DNA of 26,498 nt, from NCBI GenBank assembly GCA_002348265.1, contig DEAT01000018.1:1-26498 (forward strand). The letters are read 5' to 3'. Below are positions 5,973 to 14,295 of the stretch, piece by piece. Each line of letters starts with the position of its first letter. The first letter of the stretch is position 1. The notes beneath the pieces were generated by a model. That model was given only the letters and a program-made list of their open reading frames with translations. It did not search any database and was not told the origin of the DNA. Source of the DNA: Gemmatimonadales bacterium UBA2975 (lineage in GTDB: Bacteria > Gemmatimonadota > Gemmatimonadetes > Longimicrobiales > Gaopeijiaceae). The translations under genes were made by a program, and so were the position numbers.

Positions 5973-6707
5973 ATGGGTGTGAATGTCCTCATCCTCGGCG
6001 CATACGGGGGAATCGGTTCGGTGCTTTCTCGTAGCCTAAAAGAAAACGGTGCGAGGCTCGTGTTGTCGGGAAGAGACGAAGAGAAGTTGAACAGTCTAGC
6101 CAAAGAACTAGGAGCGGACGCATTTCCAGCTGATGCATCTGACTTTGATGCTATAGATAACGTGGTAGAGAGGGCGTTAGAGTCTTTGGGCAAGATTGAT
6201 GGCGCCGTGAATTGCTCGGGAAGCCTCCTGCTCAAGCCCGCTCACCTGACCAAGTTCGAAGAATTTAGGTCCACTGTCGACGCGAGTTTGACATCGTCCT
6301 TTGCCCTAATTCGTAGCGTCGCCCGGCCGATGATGAAATCCAAATCCGGAAGTATTGTATTGGTCTCCACGGCAGCGGCAGCTCATGGGCTTCCCAATCA
6401 TGAGGCGATTGCTGCAGCGAAAGGAGGAGTTGATGCTCTAGTGCGTTCCGCTGCGGCTACATACGGGAAATTAGGAGTACGGGTTAATGCCGTGGCGCCG
6501 GGTCTTGTCGACACCCCTCTGACGTCAAGGATAACTGGGAGTCCATCTGCTCGGGCTTCGTCTGAGTCAATGCATGCTCTTGGCCGCCTTGGCTCCCCCG
6601 AGGATGTGGCTGGGGCTATCGAATGGCTCCTCTCGTCTGAAGCATCTTGGGTAACTGGTCAGACGCTTGGTGTAGACGGTGGCCTCAGTTCTGTGCGATC
6701 TGCATGA
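5973..6707 (+). CDS. Short-chain dehydrogenase/reductase family protein lacking the usual catalytic Tyr
   Basis: 244 residues, a normal length for a classical SDR. The ATG has AAGGAAG at 5959-5965 with a 7-nt gap. The nucleotide-binding glycine motif is at 10-15 (AYGGIG), 'NCSG' at 80-83, the 'VNAVAPGLVDTP' block at 171-182 and the C-terminal 'GQTLGVDGG'. The active-site segment reads 'SIVLVSTAAAAHGLPNHEAIAAAKGG': Lys150 is kept, but the position four before it is Ile146 where classical SDRs have Tyr, and the Ser position falls on Ser132/Thr133. The fold and cofactor binding look intact; the chemistry may differ. The last codons overlap the next gene (ATGA at 6704-6707), so it is coupled to the FAD oxidoreductase. 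Confidence 0.9.
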   Translation: MGVNVLILGAYGGIGSVLSRSLKENGARLVLSGRDEEKLNSLAKELGADAFPADASDFDAIDNVVERALESLGKIDGAVNCSGSLLLKPAHLTKFEEFRSTVDASLTSSFALIRSVARPMMKSKSGSIVLVSTAAAAHGLPNHEAIAAAKGGVDALVRSAAATYGKLGVRVNAVAPGLVDTPLTSRITGSPSARASSESMHALGRLGSPEDVAGAIEWLLSSEASWVTGQTLGVDGGLSSVRSA

Positions 6708-7672
6708 TCCGAGTTGCCATTATCGGAGCAGGGCCAGCAGGGTTGGTCGCCGCTCGGACCCTTGTCAACGCAGGGGCGGTTGTTCGTGTCTATGACAAAG
6801 GACGTCGTCCAGGAGGACGACTGAACACCAGAGAACATGGTTCTTACCAATTCGATCATGGCTCACAGTTCTTTACGGTGAGGGACGAGCGGATAAGCCC
6901 TATGCTTGAGGCTTGGGTCAGCCTCAAAGTCGTTGCACTTTGGGAAGGCAGGTTGGTCCGACTTATGGGGGACACTGCCGAAGTAGCTCGGCCCACTAAG
7001 CGATATGTAGGCACGCCATCAATGATATCGCTAGCTAAAGAGCTTAGCGAAGAGCTGGAGATTATAAGCTTGACCCGTATAACAGGAGTAGAGAGAAATA
7101 AGAAAGGTTGGCATTTGCATGATGAGCTCGGGGGACACCACGGAACCTTCGATCGAGTAGTGATAGCGATTCCTGCCCCTCAGGCAGTGCCCCTCTTGAG
7201 TGAGGTGACGCTGCTGCAGCGAGCGGCAGAGGCGGTCGAAATGGCCCCTTGTTTCGCGGGAATGTTTGTGTTCAGTGAGCCACCACCGATGGATTTCGAT
7301 GGAGCATTCGTCGGAGACGGACCTTTCACATGGATTGCCCGGGATGCGAGTAAGCCGGGGCGACCTGATGTGGAAACTTGGGTGGTGCACGCAAGTCCTG
7401 AATGGACTCGAAGACATTGGTCTGGAGACAGAACTGACGTTGCACAAAGTTTTCTCGAAGAGCTCACGATGCGTTTCGGACCGCTTCCGAATACGCTATT
7501 TGAGCGCGCTCACCGGTGGGGTTATGCTTTGGCGGATGGATCCACACCCGGTGTTCTTTGGGATGCTAAGCTCGGAATCGGAGCGGTTGGCGATTGGTGC
7601 CTTGGAGGCCGAGTAGAGGGTGCTTTGGTATCCGGAATTCAAATAGCCGACAAGGTTATCGAATCCGGGTGA
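6704..7672 (+). CDS. Renalase-like FAD/NAD(P)-dependent oxidoreductase
   Basis: 322 residues from ATG 6704, which overlaps the TGA of the SDR gene by 4 nt (ATGA). A longer in-frame opening to 6647 lies inside the SDR and gives no plausible N-terminus. The N-terminus is a dinucleotide-binding fold (VAIIGAGPAGLVAARTL), followed by the FAD signature 'GRRPGGRLNTRE' and 'FDHGSQFFTVRD', typical of the renalase/amine-oxidase-like group. The C-terminal 'GIGAVGDWCLGGRVEGALVSGIQIADKV' is the second FAD-contact block. Bacterial renalases oxidise mis-reduced forms of NAD(P)H, but many homologues have no assigned substrate. Pairing with an SDR suggests successive steps or a shared cofactor economy; that is inference. 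Cytoplasmic. Confidence 0.85.
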   Translation: MIRVAIIGAGPAGLVAARTLVNAGAVVRVYDKGRRPGGRLNTREHGSYQFDHGSQFFTVRDERISPMLEAWVSLKVVALWEGRLVRLMGDTAEVARPTKRYVGTPSMISLAKELSEELEIISLTRITGVERNKKGWHLHDELGGHHGTFDRVVIAIPAPQAVPLLSEVTLLQRAAEAVEMAPCFAGMFVFSEPPPMDFDGAFVGDGPFTWIARDASKPGRPDVETWVVHASPEWTRRHWSGDRTDVAQSFLEELTMRFGPLPNTLFERAHRWGYALADGSTPGVLWDAKLGIGAVGDWCLGGRVEGALVSGIQIADKVIESG

Positions 7673-7775
7673 CCTGACTTGTTTCCTAGTCTCGAATCCT
7701 GTTCCCCAAGGTCCCGACGCTTCGTATCTTGGCGTCTTACCCATCGTGCTCCTAACTGCCAGGATTAAACAAATT

Positions 7776-8285
7776 ATGTCTGAACGTGCAGCAACGCTCC
7801 TCCAAGGTCGGCGTGAAAACATGGAGAGCGCGTTGGGGCGGCCACTCGCAACTCCTGAGGAAGACGCCGATGATTTGATCGCTGATGAGACCAGGTCGTA
7901 CCTGCTTGGAGAGGCACAGGACCTTTATTGGAACGAGATAGAATGGGAACTCATTACCGATGAGGAGGCCCGGGATGCGGGAACTCTCGCGGAGCTAACA
8001 TTCCCGGGTATGCTAGCGTACGTTCGTGGACTCCTGCTCAGCGAGGTGATGCCGGATTCCCTATCTCCGGCCAGTCCACGGCCTCAGGTGGTCTCTGATG
8101 TGCTTGACTTTGTGGCAAGCCGATTGGTCGTGCTCCAAGACGAACTTTCCGATCCTGACAACAGCGACCGAGATCGCCTGCAGGCGGAAATGGAGATGGC
8201 GGGCGGGCTTATCGATCGTGTCCTGTACCTATATCACGGTCTGGATGAGCAAGATATTGAGCGCTTGGAGCAGGCCGAGGCCTGA
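7776..8285 (+). CDS. Acidic cytoplasmic protein of unknown function
   Basis: 169 residues from ATG 7776; a GTG at 7746 is in frame but adds an odd N-terminus. AGGA at 7761-7764 is rather far (11 nt). A weak promoter (TTGGCG 7729, 18 bp, TAACTG 7753) would start transcription just before the ATG. The protein is strongly acidic and looks all-helical, with segments such as 'DADDLIADETRSYLLGEAQDLYWNEIEWE' and 'LQDELSDPDNSDRDRLQAEMEMAGGLIDRVLYLYHGLDEQDIERLEQAEA'. There is no signal peptide and no recognised domain. It is 8 bp from the GDPD gene and probably the first gene of the transcript that continues through tilS, hpt and ftsH. Confidence 0.75.
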   Translation: MSERAATLLQGRRENMESALGRPLATPEEDADDLIADETRSYLLGEAQDLYWNEIEWELITDEEARDAGTLAELTFPGMLAYVRGLLLSEVMPDSLSPASPRPQVVSDVLDFVASRLVVLQDELSDPDNSDRDRLQAEMEMAGGLIDRVLYLYHGLDEQDIERLEQAEA

Positions 8286-8293
8286 CGAGAACG

Positions 8294-9139
8294 ATGGTTT
8301 TCCGGTTCAGGACTCGCCCAGGAAGGGCCTACCTTGCCGGAGCACCTTTGCTGGTAGCTCATCGAGGGGGGAGTCGCCTTGCTCCGGAAAACACGATGGC
8401 TGCTTTCGAGTCAGCCATAAGAGACTGGGGCGCGGATATGCTCGAGTTGGACGTACGTCTTTCTAAGGACGGCGTTGTCATGGTGATTCATGACGACAGT
8501 GTCGACAGAACTACTGACGGAACGGGGCCCGTATCGGCATACACGAAGCAGGAGCTAAAGCAGTTGGATGCCGGGTATCGTTTCCGAGATCTCGATGGCG
8601 ATCTTTCCTGTCGCGGTAAGGGTGTCACGATTCCCACGCTGAATGAACTCCTCGAGGCTTTGCCTTCTGTTTGGCTCAACATAGAGGCCAAGGAGGCTAG
8701 CGTGGCCGGACCATTAGTCGAAGTGATTCGAAATCATAGAGCTGAATATCGAGTCCTAGTGGCAGCAGAACACGAAAAGAATCGGATAGATGCTCGCGGC
8801 TATAAGGGTCCGTGGGGTGCGAGTACGAGGGATTGTCTCCTTTTTTGGATCCTCCATCGTTTGCCCGGTGGAGCGGGTTTTATCCCAAAGGTAGATGCGT
8901 TTCAAGTCCCTGAGAGTTGGCACGGCTTTAGAGTACTAACGCCCCGATTGATCGCGGAAGCCCATAAGTTGAATATCCCTGTCCACGTCTGGACCGTAGA
9001 TGATCAGGATGATATGCGTCGCTTGCTGTCTTGGGGTGTAGACGCAATTCAGACCGATCGGCCAGACATACTCTCTCAAGTTCTCGTTGATAGCGCCGGA
9101 CGCCCGCTTCCACCAGTATTGAGACGCAAAAGCGTGTAA
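8294..9139 (+). CDS. Glycerophosphodiester phosphodiesterase (GDPD family)
   Basis: Hydrolyses glycerophosphodiesters to sn-glycerol 3-phosphate and an alcohol, a metal-dependent step in phospholipid turnover. 281 residues. The GDPD signature is complete: 'VAHRGG' with His23 and Arg24, 'APENT' with Glu32, 'LELDVRLSKDGVVMVIHDD' with Glu51, Asp53 and His66, then 'RTTDGTG', 'LNIEAKEA', and the closing 'VHVWTVDD' and 'GVDAIQTDRPD'. There is no signal peptide, so it is predicted cytoplasmic (UgpQ-like rather than the periplasmic GlpQ type). It lies 8 bp after the acidic protein gene and 8 bp before tilS. The link to tRNA modification and purine salvage is probably only shared transcription. Confidence 0.93.
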   Translation: MVFRFRTRPGRAYLAGAPLLVAHRGGSRLAPENTMAAFESAIRDWGADMLELDVRLSKDGVVMVIHDDSVDRTTDGTGPVSAYTKQELKQLDAGYRFRDLDGDLSCRGKGVTIPTLNELLEALPSVWLNIEAKEASVAGPLVEVIRNHRAEYRVLVAAEHEKNRIDARGYKGPWGASTRDCLLFWILHRLPGGAGFIPKVDAFQVPESWHGFRVLTPRLIAEAHKLNIPVHVWTVDDQDDMRRLLSWGVDAIQTDRPDILSQVLVDSAGRPLPPVLRRKSV

Positions 9140-9147
9140 GTGTTTCT

Positions 9148-10572
9148 ATGAGTGACAGATCGCCCCATCACGAAGTCGCTAAGTCAGCAGTTCTGGCCGC
9201 CGTGCAGAATTTTCTGAACCAGGCCGGAGAAAAGCCGAAGATAGTGGTAGCCTTTTCAGGAGGACTTGATTCTTGTGTACTCCTGCACTCACTGCGGTCA
9301 TTGTGCCTGACTGACCCAAGTAAATCACCGATTTTAGCTGCAGCACACTTCGATCATGGTATGCGTGATGGAAGCGCGGGAGATGCGGATTGGGTTGTTG
9401 AAATGTGCGCTAAATGGGCTGTCCCGCTAACCGTTGAACGAGCGGATAGGGCTCTCAAATCCGAAGCAGATGCGCGAGAAGCACGTTACGCGTTTCTTGA
9501 TCGCACTCGAATCGCTGCGGGTCACAACGCATCGGTGCTCACAGCCCACCATGCTGACGATCAGGCGGAGACGGTATTGTTCCGAATGCTCAGAGGGACG
9601 GGGCCTGACGGCCTGCGGGGGATTGCTGGGCAGCGCAAAGGAGTGGCCCGGCCATTGCTCGGTTTGTGGCGTGAGGATCTAGAGGCTTATGCGCGCATCG
9701 AGGGGCTTGACTGGAGGGAGGATCCCACAAACCAGCATCTTGTCTATGCACGAAACGCACTGCGCCACAAGATCCTTCCCGAGCTTGAACTTTTGGTAGC
9801 GCCCGGGGCCAAAAAAGCGCTGGTTCGGCTGGCGAGGATTTCAGGGGTTGAGGCAGACGCATGGTCCGAGGTACTACCCATGGTGTTCGAGATGCTCGAT
9901 GGAATACGAGACGGATTGGAGAATCAATCTCAAGTTCCGTCTCTAGATGTCGATCGAGATGCTCTAAGGGATTTGGGTCAGCCGTTGAGGACTCGCGTTA
10001 TACGTTATCTGGCCTCCGAGGTGGGTGTGATTCTCAGTGAAGCGGGGGTGGAGAGGGTTAACCATTTTCTTTCTTCGTCTAGCAGCGGGCGAGCAATCGA
10101 GTTGGGTGACCGCGCGACCGTGAGTCTGCAGCTTCACAGGGTGGTCTTCGTGGGTAGTCGTCCAAGTATTGAGCCTGCCCGATCACCAGTAGACGAGACT
10201 GTGGTGATCAAGTCGGCAAGCCAGGGCGACAGTGAAGTTCGGCTGGCTGGTAAGAGTTACCGGGTCTTGTGGGCTGAAGAACCTTCAAGCGATAGTGAAA
10301 AAGAAGACGAAGCTTTCTTCGAACTCGCGGGCTTATCGTTTCCGTTGGAAGTGCGAGCTCGGGCTCCCGGGGATCGCCTGCACAAGAGCGTTGGTTCGCG
10401 TAAAGTGAAGAAGTTGATGCTTGAGCGTCGTATTCCTATTGGACAGCGGGAGATGATGCCGGTGATCGTCGATGCTAGAGGAAAGGTGCTCTGGGTTCCA
10501 GGTGTCGCCCGCTCCACGAGTGTCGCGACGAAGGTGGGTACGCCCTCGCTCAGAGTTAGGATTTTGTCATGA
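9148..10572 (+). CDS. tilS: tRNA(Ile)-lysidine synthase
   Basis: Uses ATP and lysine to convert C34 of the CAU-anticodon tRNA-Ile to lysidine, so the tRNA reads AUA and is charged with Ile. 474 residues. The N-type PP-loop is at 35-42 (AFSGGLDS). It is followed by 'AAHFDHGMR', 'TAHHADDQAETVLFRMLRGTG' and 'PLLGLWREDLEAYARIEGLDWREDPTN', all typical TilS blocks. The C-terminal lysine-binding region includes 'VRARAPGDRLHKSVGSRKVKKLMLERRIPIGQRE'. Full length for the two-domain form. Its TGA overlaps the hpt ATG by 4 nt; tilS-hpt(-ftsH) order is widely conserved in bacteria. It complements ileS further right in the same window. Confidence 0.96.
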   Translation: MSDRSPHHEVAKSAVLAAVQNFLNQAGEKPKIVVAFSGGLDSCVLLHSLRSLCLTDPSKSPILAAAHFDHGMRDGSAGDADWVVEMCAKWAVPLTVERADRALKSEADAREARYAFLDRTRIAAGHNASVLTAHHADDQAETVLFRMLRGTGPDGLRGIAGQRKGVARPLLGLWREDLEAYARIEGLDWREDPTNQHLVYARNALRHKILPELELLVAPGAKKALVRLARISGVEADAWSEVLPMVFEMLDGIRDGLENQSQVPSLDVDRDALRDLGQPLRTRVIRYLASEVGVILSEAGVERVNHFLSSSSSGRAIELGDRATVSLQLHRVVFVGSRPSIEPARSPVDETVVIKSASQGDSEVRLAGKSYRVLWAEEPSSDSEKEDEAFFELAGLSFPLEVRARAPGDRLHKSVGSRKVKKLMLERRIPIGQREMMPVIVDARGKVLWVPGVARSTSVATKVGTPSLRVRILS

Positions 10573-11093
10573 CAGGAGATCGCTCACGCCACGAGATAGT
10601 TTACTCGGAGGAAACGATCCGTAACCGGGTTAGGGAACTGGGCCACGAGGTATCTGCCGCGTACTCTGAGGAGGACAGGCTGGTTGTGATAGGGGTGCTA
10701 AAGGGATCATTTCTATTCCTGGCAGACCTTGTCCGAGCTATCGAGGTTCCGCATGAAATTGATTTCCTTATAGCGTCCAGTTACGGAGACGCGATGGTTT
10801 CAAGCGGTCAAGTCGAGTTTCGCTGTGACCCTAGAACTGATGTCACAGGACGAGCGGTTTTGCTTGTGGAGGATGTAATTGATACGGGAATGACGATGTC
10901 GAATCTTGTTCCAAGGATAGAATCTCTAGGAGCATCTAGTGTCGATGTCATTTCCTTACTGCATAAGCGCGTGTCGGAAGAGTTACTTGAGCCTCGGTGG
11001 GTAGGATTCGATGCACCCAAATCGTTCCTTGTGGGGTATGGTCTGGACAATGCAGAAGCCTTTCGTCATCTCCCTTATATAGCGAGCATTTAA
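10569..11093 (+). CDS. hpt: Hypoxanthine phosphoribosyltransferase
   Basis: Transfers ribose 5-phosphate from PRPP to hypoxanthine (and usually guanine), making IMP/GMP. 174 residues, normal for the bacterial enzyme. The PRPP-binding loop reads 'VLLVEDVIDTGMT' at 97-109. 'VLKGSFLFLADL' at 43-54 and 'DFLIASSYG' are the other family blocks, with 'PKSFLVGYGLDNAEAFRHLPYI' closing the active site. The ATG lies inside the tilS stop (ATGA), so it is translationally coupled. A perfect 10-bp hairpin begins immediately after its TAA and separates it from ftsH. It works in the same salvage path as the purine nucleoside phosphorylase at 17407. Confidence 0.96.
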   Translation: MTGDRSRHEIVYSEETIRNRVRELGHEVSAAYSEEDRLVVIGVLKGSFLFLADLVRAIEVPHEIDFLIASSYGDAMVSSGQVEFRCDPRTDVTGRAVLLVEDVIDTGMTMSNLVPRIESLGASSVDVISLLHKRVSEELLEPRWVGFDAPKSFLVGYGLDNAEAFRHLPYIASI

Positions 11094-11117
11094 GGCCCAA
11101 GCGGGATCGCTTGGGCC
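11094..11117 (+). other. Perfect intercistronic hairpin between hpt and ftsH
   Basis: GGCCCAAGCG (11094-11103) pairs with CGCTTGGGCC (11108-11117) around a GGAT loop, abutting the hpt stop codon. There is no T run afterwards, so it is unlikely to be a simple intrinsic terminator. It may act as an RNA-processing or 3'-end stabilising element that sets the hpt to ftsH ratio. Confidence 0.6.
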
Positions 11118-11135
11118 TGCACTACAGAGACATCG

Positions 11136-13160
11136 ATGTCAAACGATCCGATCAAACCCGATCCCAATCAGCGCCTAGGCCGCATTTCAAAGAACGCGGC
11201 GTTTCTAATGTTTACGCTGGTTGTATTCTTCCTGCTCATGCAGTCTGTCCGTAGTGAGGAAGGAGCACCCGCTCGAGTCACCTACTCGCAGTTCATCGAG
11301 TACCTAGACCAGGGCCTCGTGCACAGGGTCACATTCCTAGATAGGGCGATAGAGGGCGAGTTCGCTCAGCCGATAACTATCGAAGGGGCAGAGTTCGTAA
11401 AGTTTGAGTCGATGACGCCCGGAGATGTAACAGATGGTTTGCTAAGCGAGTTAGCTAATCAGAATGTCATAGTTGATGCTGAGCAGCCTGAGGCGGGTTG
11501 GGGGACATTCCTGCTCGGGGCGCTGCCTTGGCTTCTCTTTATAGCTTTTTGGATCTGGATTTTTAGGACTATGCAGGGAGGTGGAAACCGCGCTTTTCAG
11601 TTTGGGCGATCCAAGGCCAAGCTGATATCACCGGACACGCCCAAGGTGACGTTCTCTGACGTAGCAGGCGCGGATGAGGCTAAGGAAGAGTTGTCTGAGA
11701 TCATCGAGTTCCTCAAAGATCCTGCAAAATTCTCTCGTCTCGGTGGGCGCCTGCCTAAAGGGGTACTGCTTGTTGGGCCTCCGGGAACAGGTAAGACACT
11801 TCTTGCACGTGCAGTCGCTGGTGAGGCTGGACGTCCTTTCTTTCAGATGTCGGGCTCGGACTTTGTGGAGATGTTTGTGGGAGTTGGTGCCTCGCGAGTG
11901 AGAGATCTGTTTGAGCAGGGTCAGGCCCATGCTCCGTGCATCATCTTCGTGGACGAAATCGATGCGGTGGGACGTCACCGCGGAGCGGGGCTTGGGGGAG
12001 GACATGATGAGCGTGAGCAGACGCTCAACGCCCTTCTCGTTGAAATGGACGGCTTCGAATCGAACGAGGGTGTCATACTCTTAGCCGCCACGAACCGTCC
12101 AGACGTTCTTGATCCGGCGCTCTTGAGACCGGGCCGCTTTGATCGTCAAGTCGTGGTTGACGCGCCTGACGTGAAAGGTCGAGAGGGTATTCTCAAGGTG
12201 CATGCGAAGAAGCTTCCCCTGGATGAGGATGTTGTCCTCTCGGTTATAGCTCGAGGAACACCAGGTATGAGCGGCGCCGACCTCTCAAATATTTGCAATG
12301 AGGCAGCACTTCTCGCCGCTCGGCGGGATGGGGATAAGGTCTCGATGAGCGATTTCGAGATAGCGAAGGACAAAGTCATGCTTGGGACTGAGCGAAAGAG
12401 CCTTGTCCTAAACGAGCGTGAGCGGAAGCTCACCGCCTATCATGAGGCGGGGCACGCCGTCCTAGGATTGAGGGTCCCAGGACTAGACCCGGTTCACAAG
12501 GTAACGATCGTGCCTCGTGGACGTGCACTGGGAATTACTGCCAGTCTGCCCGAGGAGGATCGGCACTCTTATACGAAAGAGTGGATGGAGGGACAGCTTG
12601 CAATGCTGTTTGGCGGTCGAGTAGCGGAGGAGTTGGTATTTGGAGCGAACGCGGTCACTACGGGTGCGGGGAATGACATTGAACGCGCTACATCGATGGC
12701 TCGTAGGATGGTAACGTCTTTCGGGATGAGTGAAGTCATTGGATTGGTTGCTTTGGACGACAATGAGCAAGAGGTATTCCTCGGACGTGAAATTCAGCAG
12801 CGCCGCACTGTGAGTGAGCACACTCACAGGATGGTTGACGAGGAAGTGAAGCGTTTTCTCGACGAAGCACATACCAGAGCTCATGACGTGCTGACCGAGC
12901 ATAAAGACCTGCTGGAAAGGATTGCACAAGCGCTGTTAGATCGTGAAACCATCGGGCGTTCGGAAATCCAAGCGCTAGACCGAGGTGATCCTCTCCCTCC
13001 TCTCCCAGAACCAGAAGAAGCGACAGAACCAGTCGGTGCACAGTCGACCACTAAACCAGCGGACGAGCCGACACCGAGACCGTTCGGCCTCGGTGGTGAA
13101 GGCCCGTTGCCAGAGCCGGCTCCGGGTTACGTGGATGGCAACAAGAACGAGGTTCCTTAG
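11136..13160 (+). CDS. ftsH: ATP-dependent zinc metalloprotease FtsH
   Basis: Hexameric inner-membrane AAA+ protease that degrades misassembled membrane proteins and short-lived regulators. 674 residues. Two membrane helices (about 19-38 and 124-144) flank a periplasmic domain. Walker A is at 214-221 (GPPGTGKT), Walker B FVDE at 271-274, the second region of homology 'TNRPDVLDPALLRPGRFDR' at 319-337, zinc ligands His436/His440 in HEAGH with Glu437 catalytic, and the third ligand Asp514 in 'GAGNDIERA'. The tail from about 625 is Pro/Glu-rich and variable. No good ribosome site precedes the ATG. The folP or folK gene that often follows ftsH elsewhere is absent. Confidence 0.97.
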   Translation: MSNDPIKPDPNQRLGRISKNAAFLMFTLVVFFLLMQSVRSEEGAPARVTYSQFIEYLDQGLVHRVTFLDRAIEGEFAQPITIEGAEFVKFESMTPGDVTDGLLSELANQNVIVDAEQPEAGWGTFLLGALPWLLFIAFWIWIFRTMQGGGNRAFQFGRSKAKLISPDTPKVTFSDVAGADEAKEELSEIIEFLKDPAKFSRLGGRLPKGVLLVGPPGTGKTLLARAVAGEAGRPFFQMSGSDFVEMFVGVGASRVRDLFEQGQAHAPCIIFVDEIDAVGRHRGAGLGGGHDEREQTLNALLVEMDGFESNEGVILLAATNRPDVLDPALLRPGRFDRQVVVDAPDVKGREGILKVHAKKLPLDEDVVLSVIARGTPGMSGADLSNICNEAALLAARRDGDKVSMSDFEIAKDKVMLGTERKSLVLNERERKLTAYHEAGHAVLGLRVPGLDPVHKVTIVPRGRALGITASLPEEDRHSYTKEWMEGQLAMLFGGRVAEELVFGANAVTTGAGNDIERATSMARRMVTSFGMSEVIGLVALDDNEQEVFLGREIQQRRTVSEHTHRMVDEEVKRFLDEAHTRAHDVLTEHKDLLERIAQALLDRETIGRSEIQALDRGDPLPPLPEPEEATEPVGAQSTTKPADEPTPRPFGLGGEGPLPEPAPGYVDGNKNEVP

Positions 13161-13345
13161 TAAGGATCGGTGACACTTCGGAGAGAAGGGTGGGCTGAAG
13201 AGACTTATCCCACGTTGTGGTCTTCCTGTATCCGAAACATCTGCCATTTGTGCATGTTCGAGCTAAGGGTCTCACGTAGGTAGCTTTGGGGCCGTACCTT
13301 AACTAGTTAGCCCTGATCCACAGGTTAAGCACCCGGAGCCAAAAC

Positions 13346-14158
13346 GTGACAACGATCCTGGAAAACCTCCAGTTCCTTCGCATAGGCTGGACGGACCTAT
13401 TGGAGATTGTGATTGTAGCGTTTTTGCTATATCGGGTACTCCTGGTTCTCCAGCGTACCCGCGCCATGCAGATCATTCTTGGACTGGCCATCCTCGGGTC
13501 GTTGTACGGACTGTCGCGCCTTCTCGATCTCGTTCTCATCCGCACTCTACTAGAGACGTCGTTTCAGTATGGTGCGATAGCCGCTCTCGTAGTCTTTCAA
13601 CCCGAACTGCGGGTTGCGTTAGCTAGACTTGGACAAAGTAGAATGGTTCGCGCGTTTCAGCGCTTGGAGGGCAGCCCTGCTGCCGAAGATATTATGGAAG
13701 CGGTCGAGCGACTGTCTCGTGCTCGATTAGGGGCGATCATCTGTGTCGAGCAAGAGGTCGGACTTGGTGAGTATGCAGACACGGGTAGTGCGGTCGATGC
13801 AAAGGTCACAGCCGACATGCTTTCGATGATCTTTGCTCCAAATTCACCCCTACATGATGGGGCGGTACTCATTGGGGGAGATCGGATTCGTGTCGCTGGA
13901 GCGATCCTCCCATTGACTCAGGCGACGATGAAGGATCGATCGCTGGGTACACGTCACCGTGCTGCACTTGGGTTAAGCGAAGAAACCGACGCGATTGTAG
14001 TTGTAGTGAGCGAAGAAACATCTCAGGTGTCGGTAGCCCGCATGGGTCGGCTGGAGCGCAACGTGTCGTTGGAACGATTGCGTACTCTGCTACAGGGGGT
14101 CGATCCAGCTTCGAAGAAGGGTCAGTCATCCGCTCCTACGCCGGTCCCCCAATCCTGA
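13346..14158 (+). CDS. cdaA: Diadenylate cyclase CdaA
   Basis: Makes cyclic di-AMP from two ATP. 270 residues from a GTG start with GGAG at 13335-13338. Three N-terminal membrane helices (about 18-34, 41-60 and 70-85) precede the cytoplasmic DAC domain (about 95-255). The catalytic motifs DGA (171-173) in 'PLHDGAVLI' and RHR (203-205) in 'GTRHRAALG' are intact, so it should be active. In Firmicutes cdaA is followed by the regulator cdaR and by glmM; neither is here. Instead a separate promoter and the exb-tonB operon follow. c-di-AMP usually governs potassium and osmolyte balance and envelope homeostasis. No c-di-AMP phosphodiesterase or receptor is visible in the window. Confidence 0.95.
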   Translation: MTTILENLQFLRIGWTDLLEIVIVAFLLYRVLLVLQRTRAMQIILGLAILGSLYGLSRLLDLVLIRTLLETSFQYGAIAALVVFQPELRVALARLGQSRMVRAFQRLEGSPAAEDIMEAVERLSRARLGAIICVEQEVGLGEYADTGSAVDAKVTADMLSMIFAPNSPLHDGAVLIGGDRIRVAGAILPLTQATMKDRSLGTRHRAALGLSEETDAIVVVVSEETSQVSVARMGRLERNVSLERLRTLLQGVDPASKKGQSSAPTPVPQS

Positions 14159-14186
14159 CGTCCAAGAAAAAGTAGGCGACACTACG

Positions 14187-14216
14187 TTGACACGTTTCCG
14201 GAACCCCGCCTAAATT
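14187..14216 (+). promoter_or_regulatory. Predicted sigma70-like promoter of the exb-tonB operon
   Basis: TTGACA (14187-14192) matches consensus exactly, with an 18-bp spacer to TAAATT (14211-14216). It lies just after the cdaA stop and about 80 bp before the exbB start, suggesting that the operon is transcribed independently of cdaA. No Fur-like palindrome was recognised. Confidence 0.6.
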
Positions 14217-14295
14217 GGCGCGTCTTTTCCGGTGGAAGCCCAGAAGGGTGAAAAGCCGGGGTGCATAGCGCTGCCCAACCAGGAGCGAAGTCTTC

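Noticed and set aside
6647..6703. N-terminal extension of the renalase-like gene
   Set aside because: Would overlap the SDR C-terminus by about 60 nt and push the FAD-binding motif inward; the ATGA overlap at 6704 is the better start.
7690..7710. TCTCGAATCC resembling a tRNA T-arm
   Set aside because: No matching acceptor, anticodon or D arms can be drawn around it.
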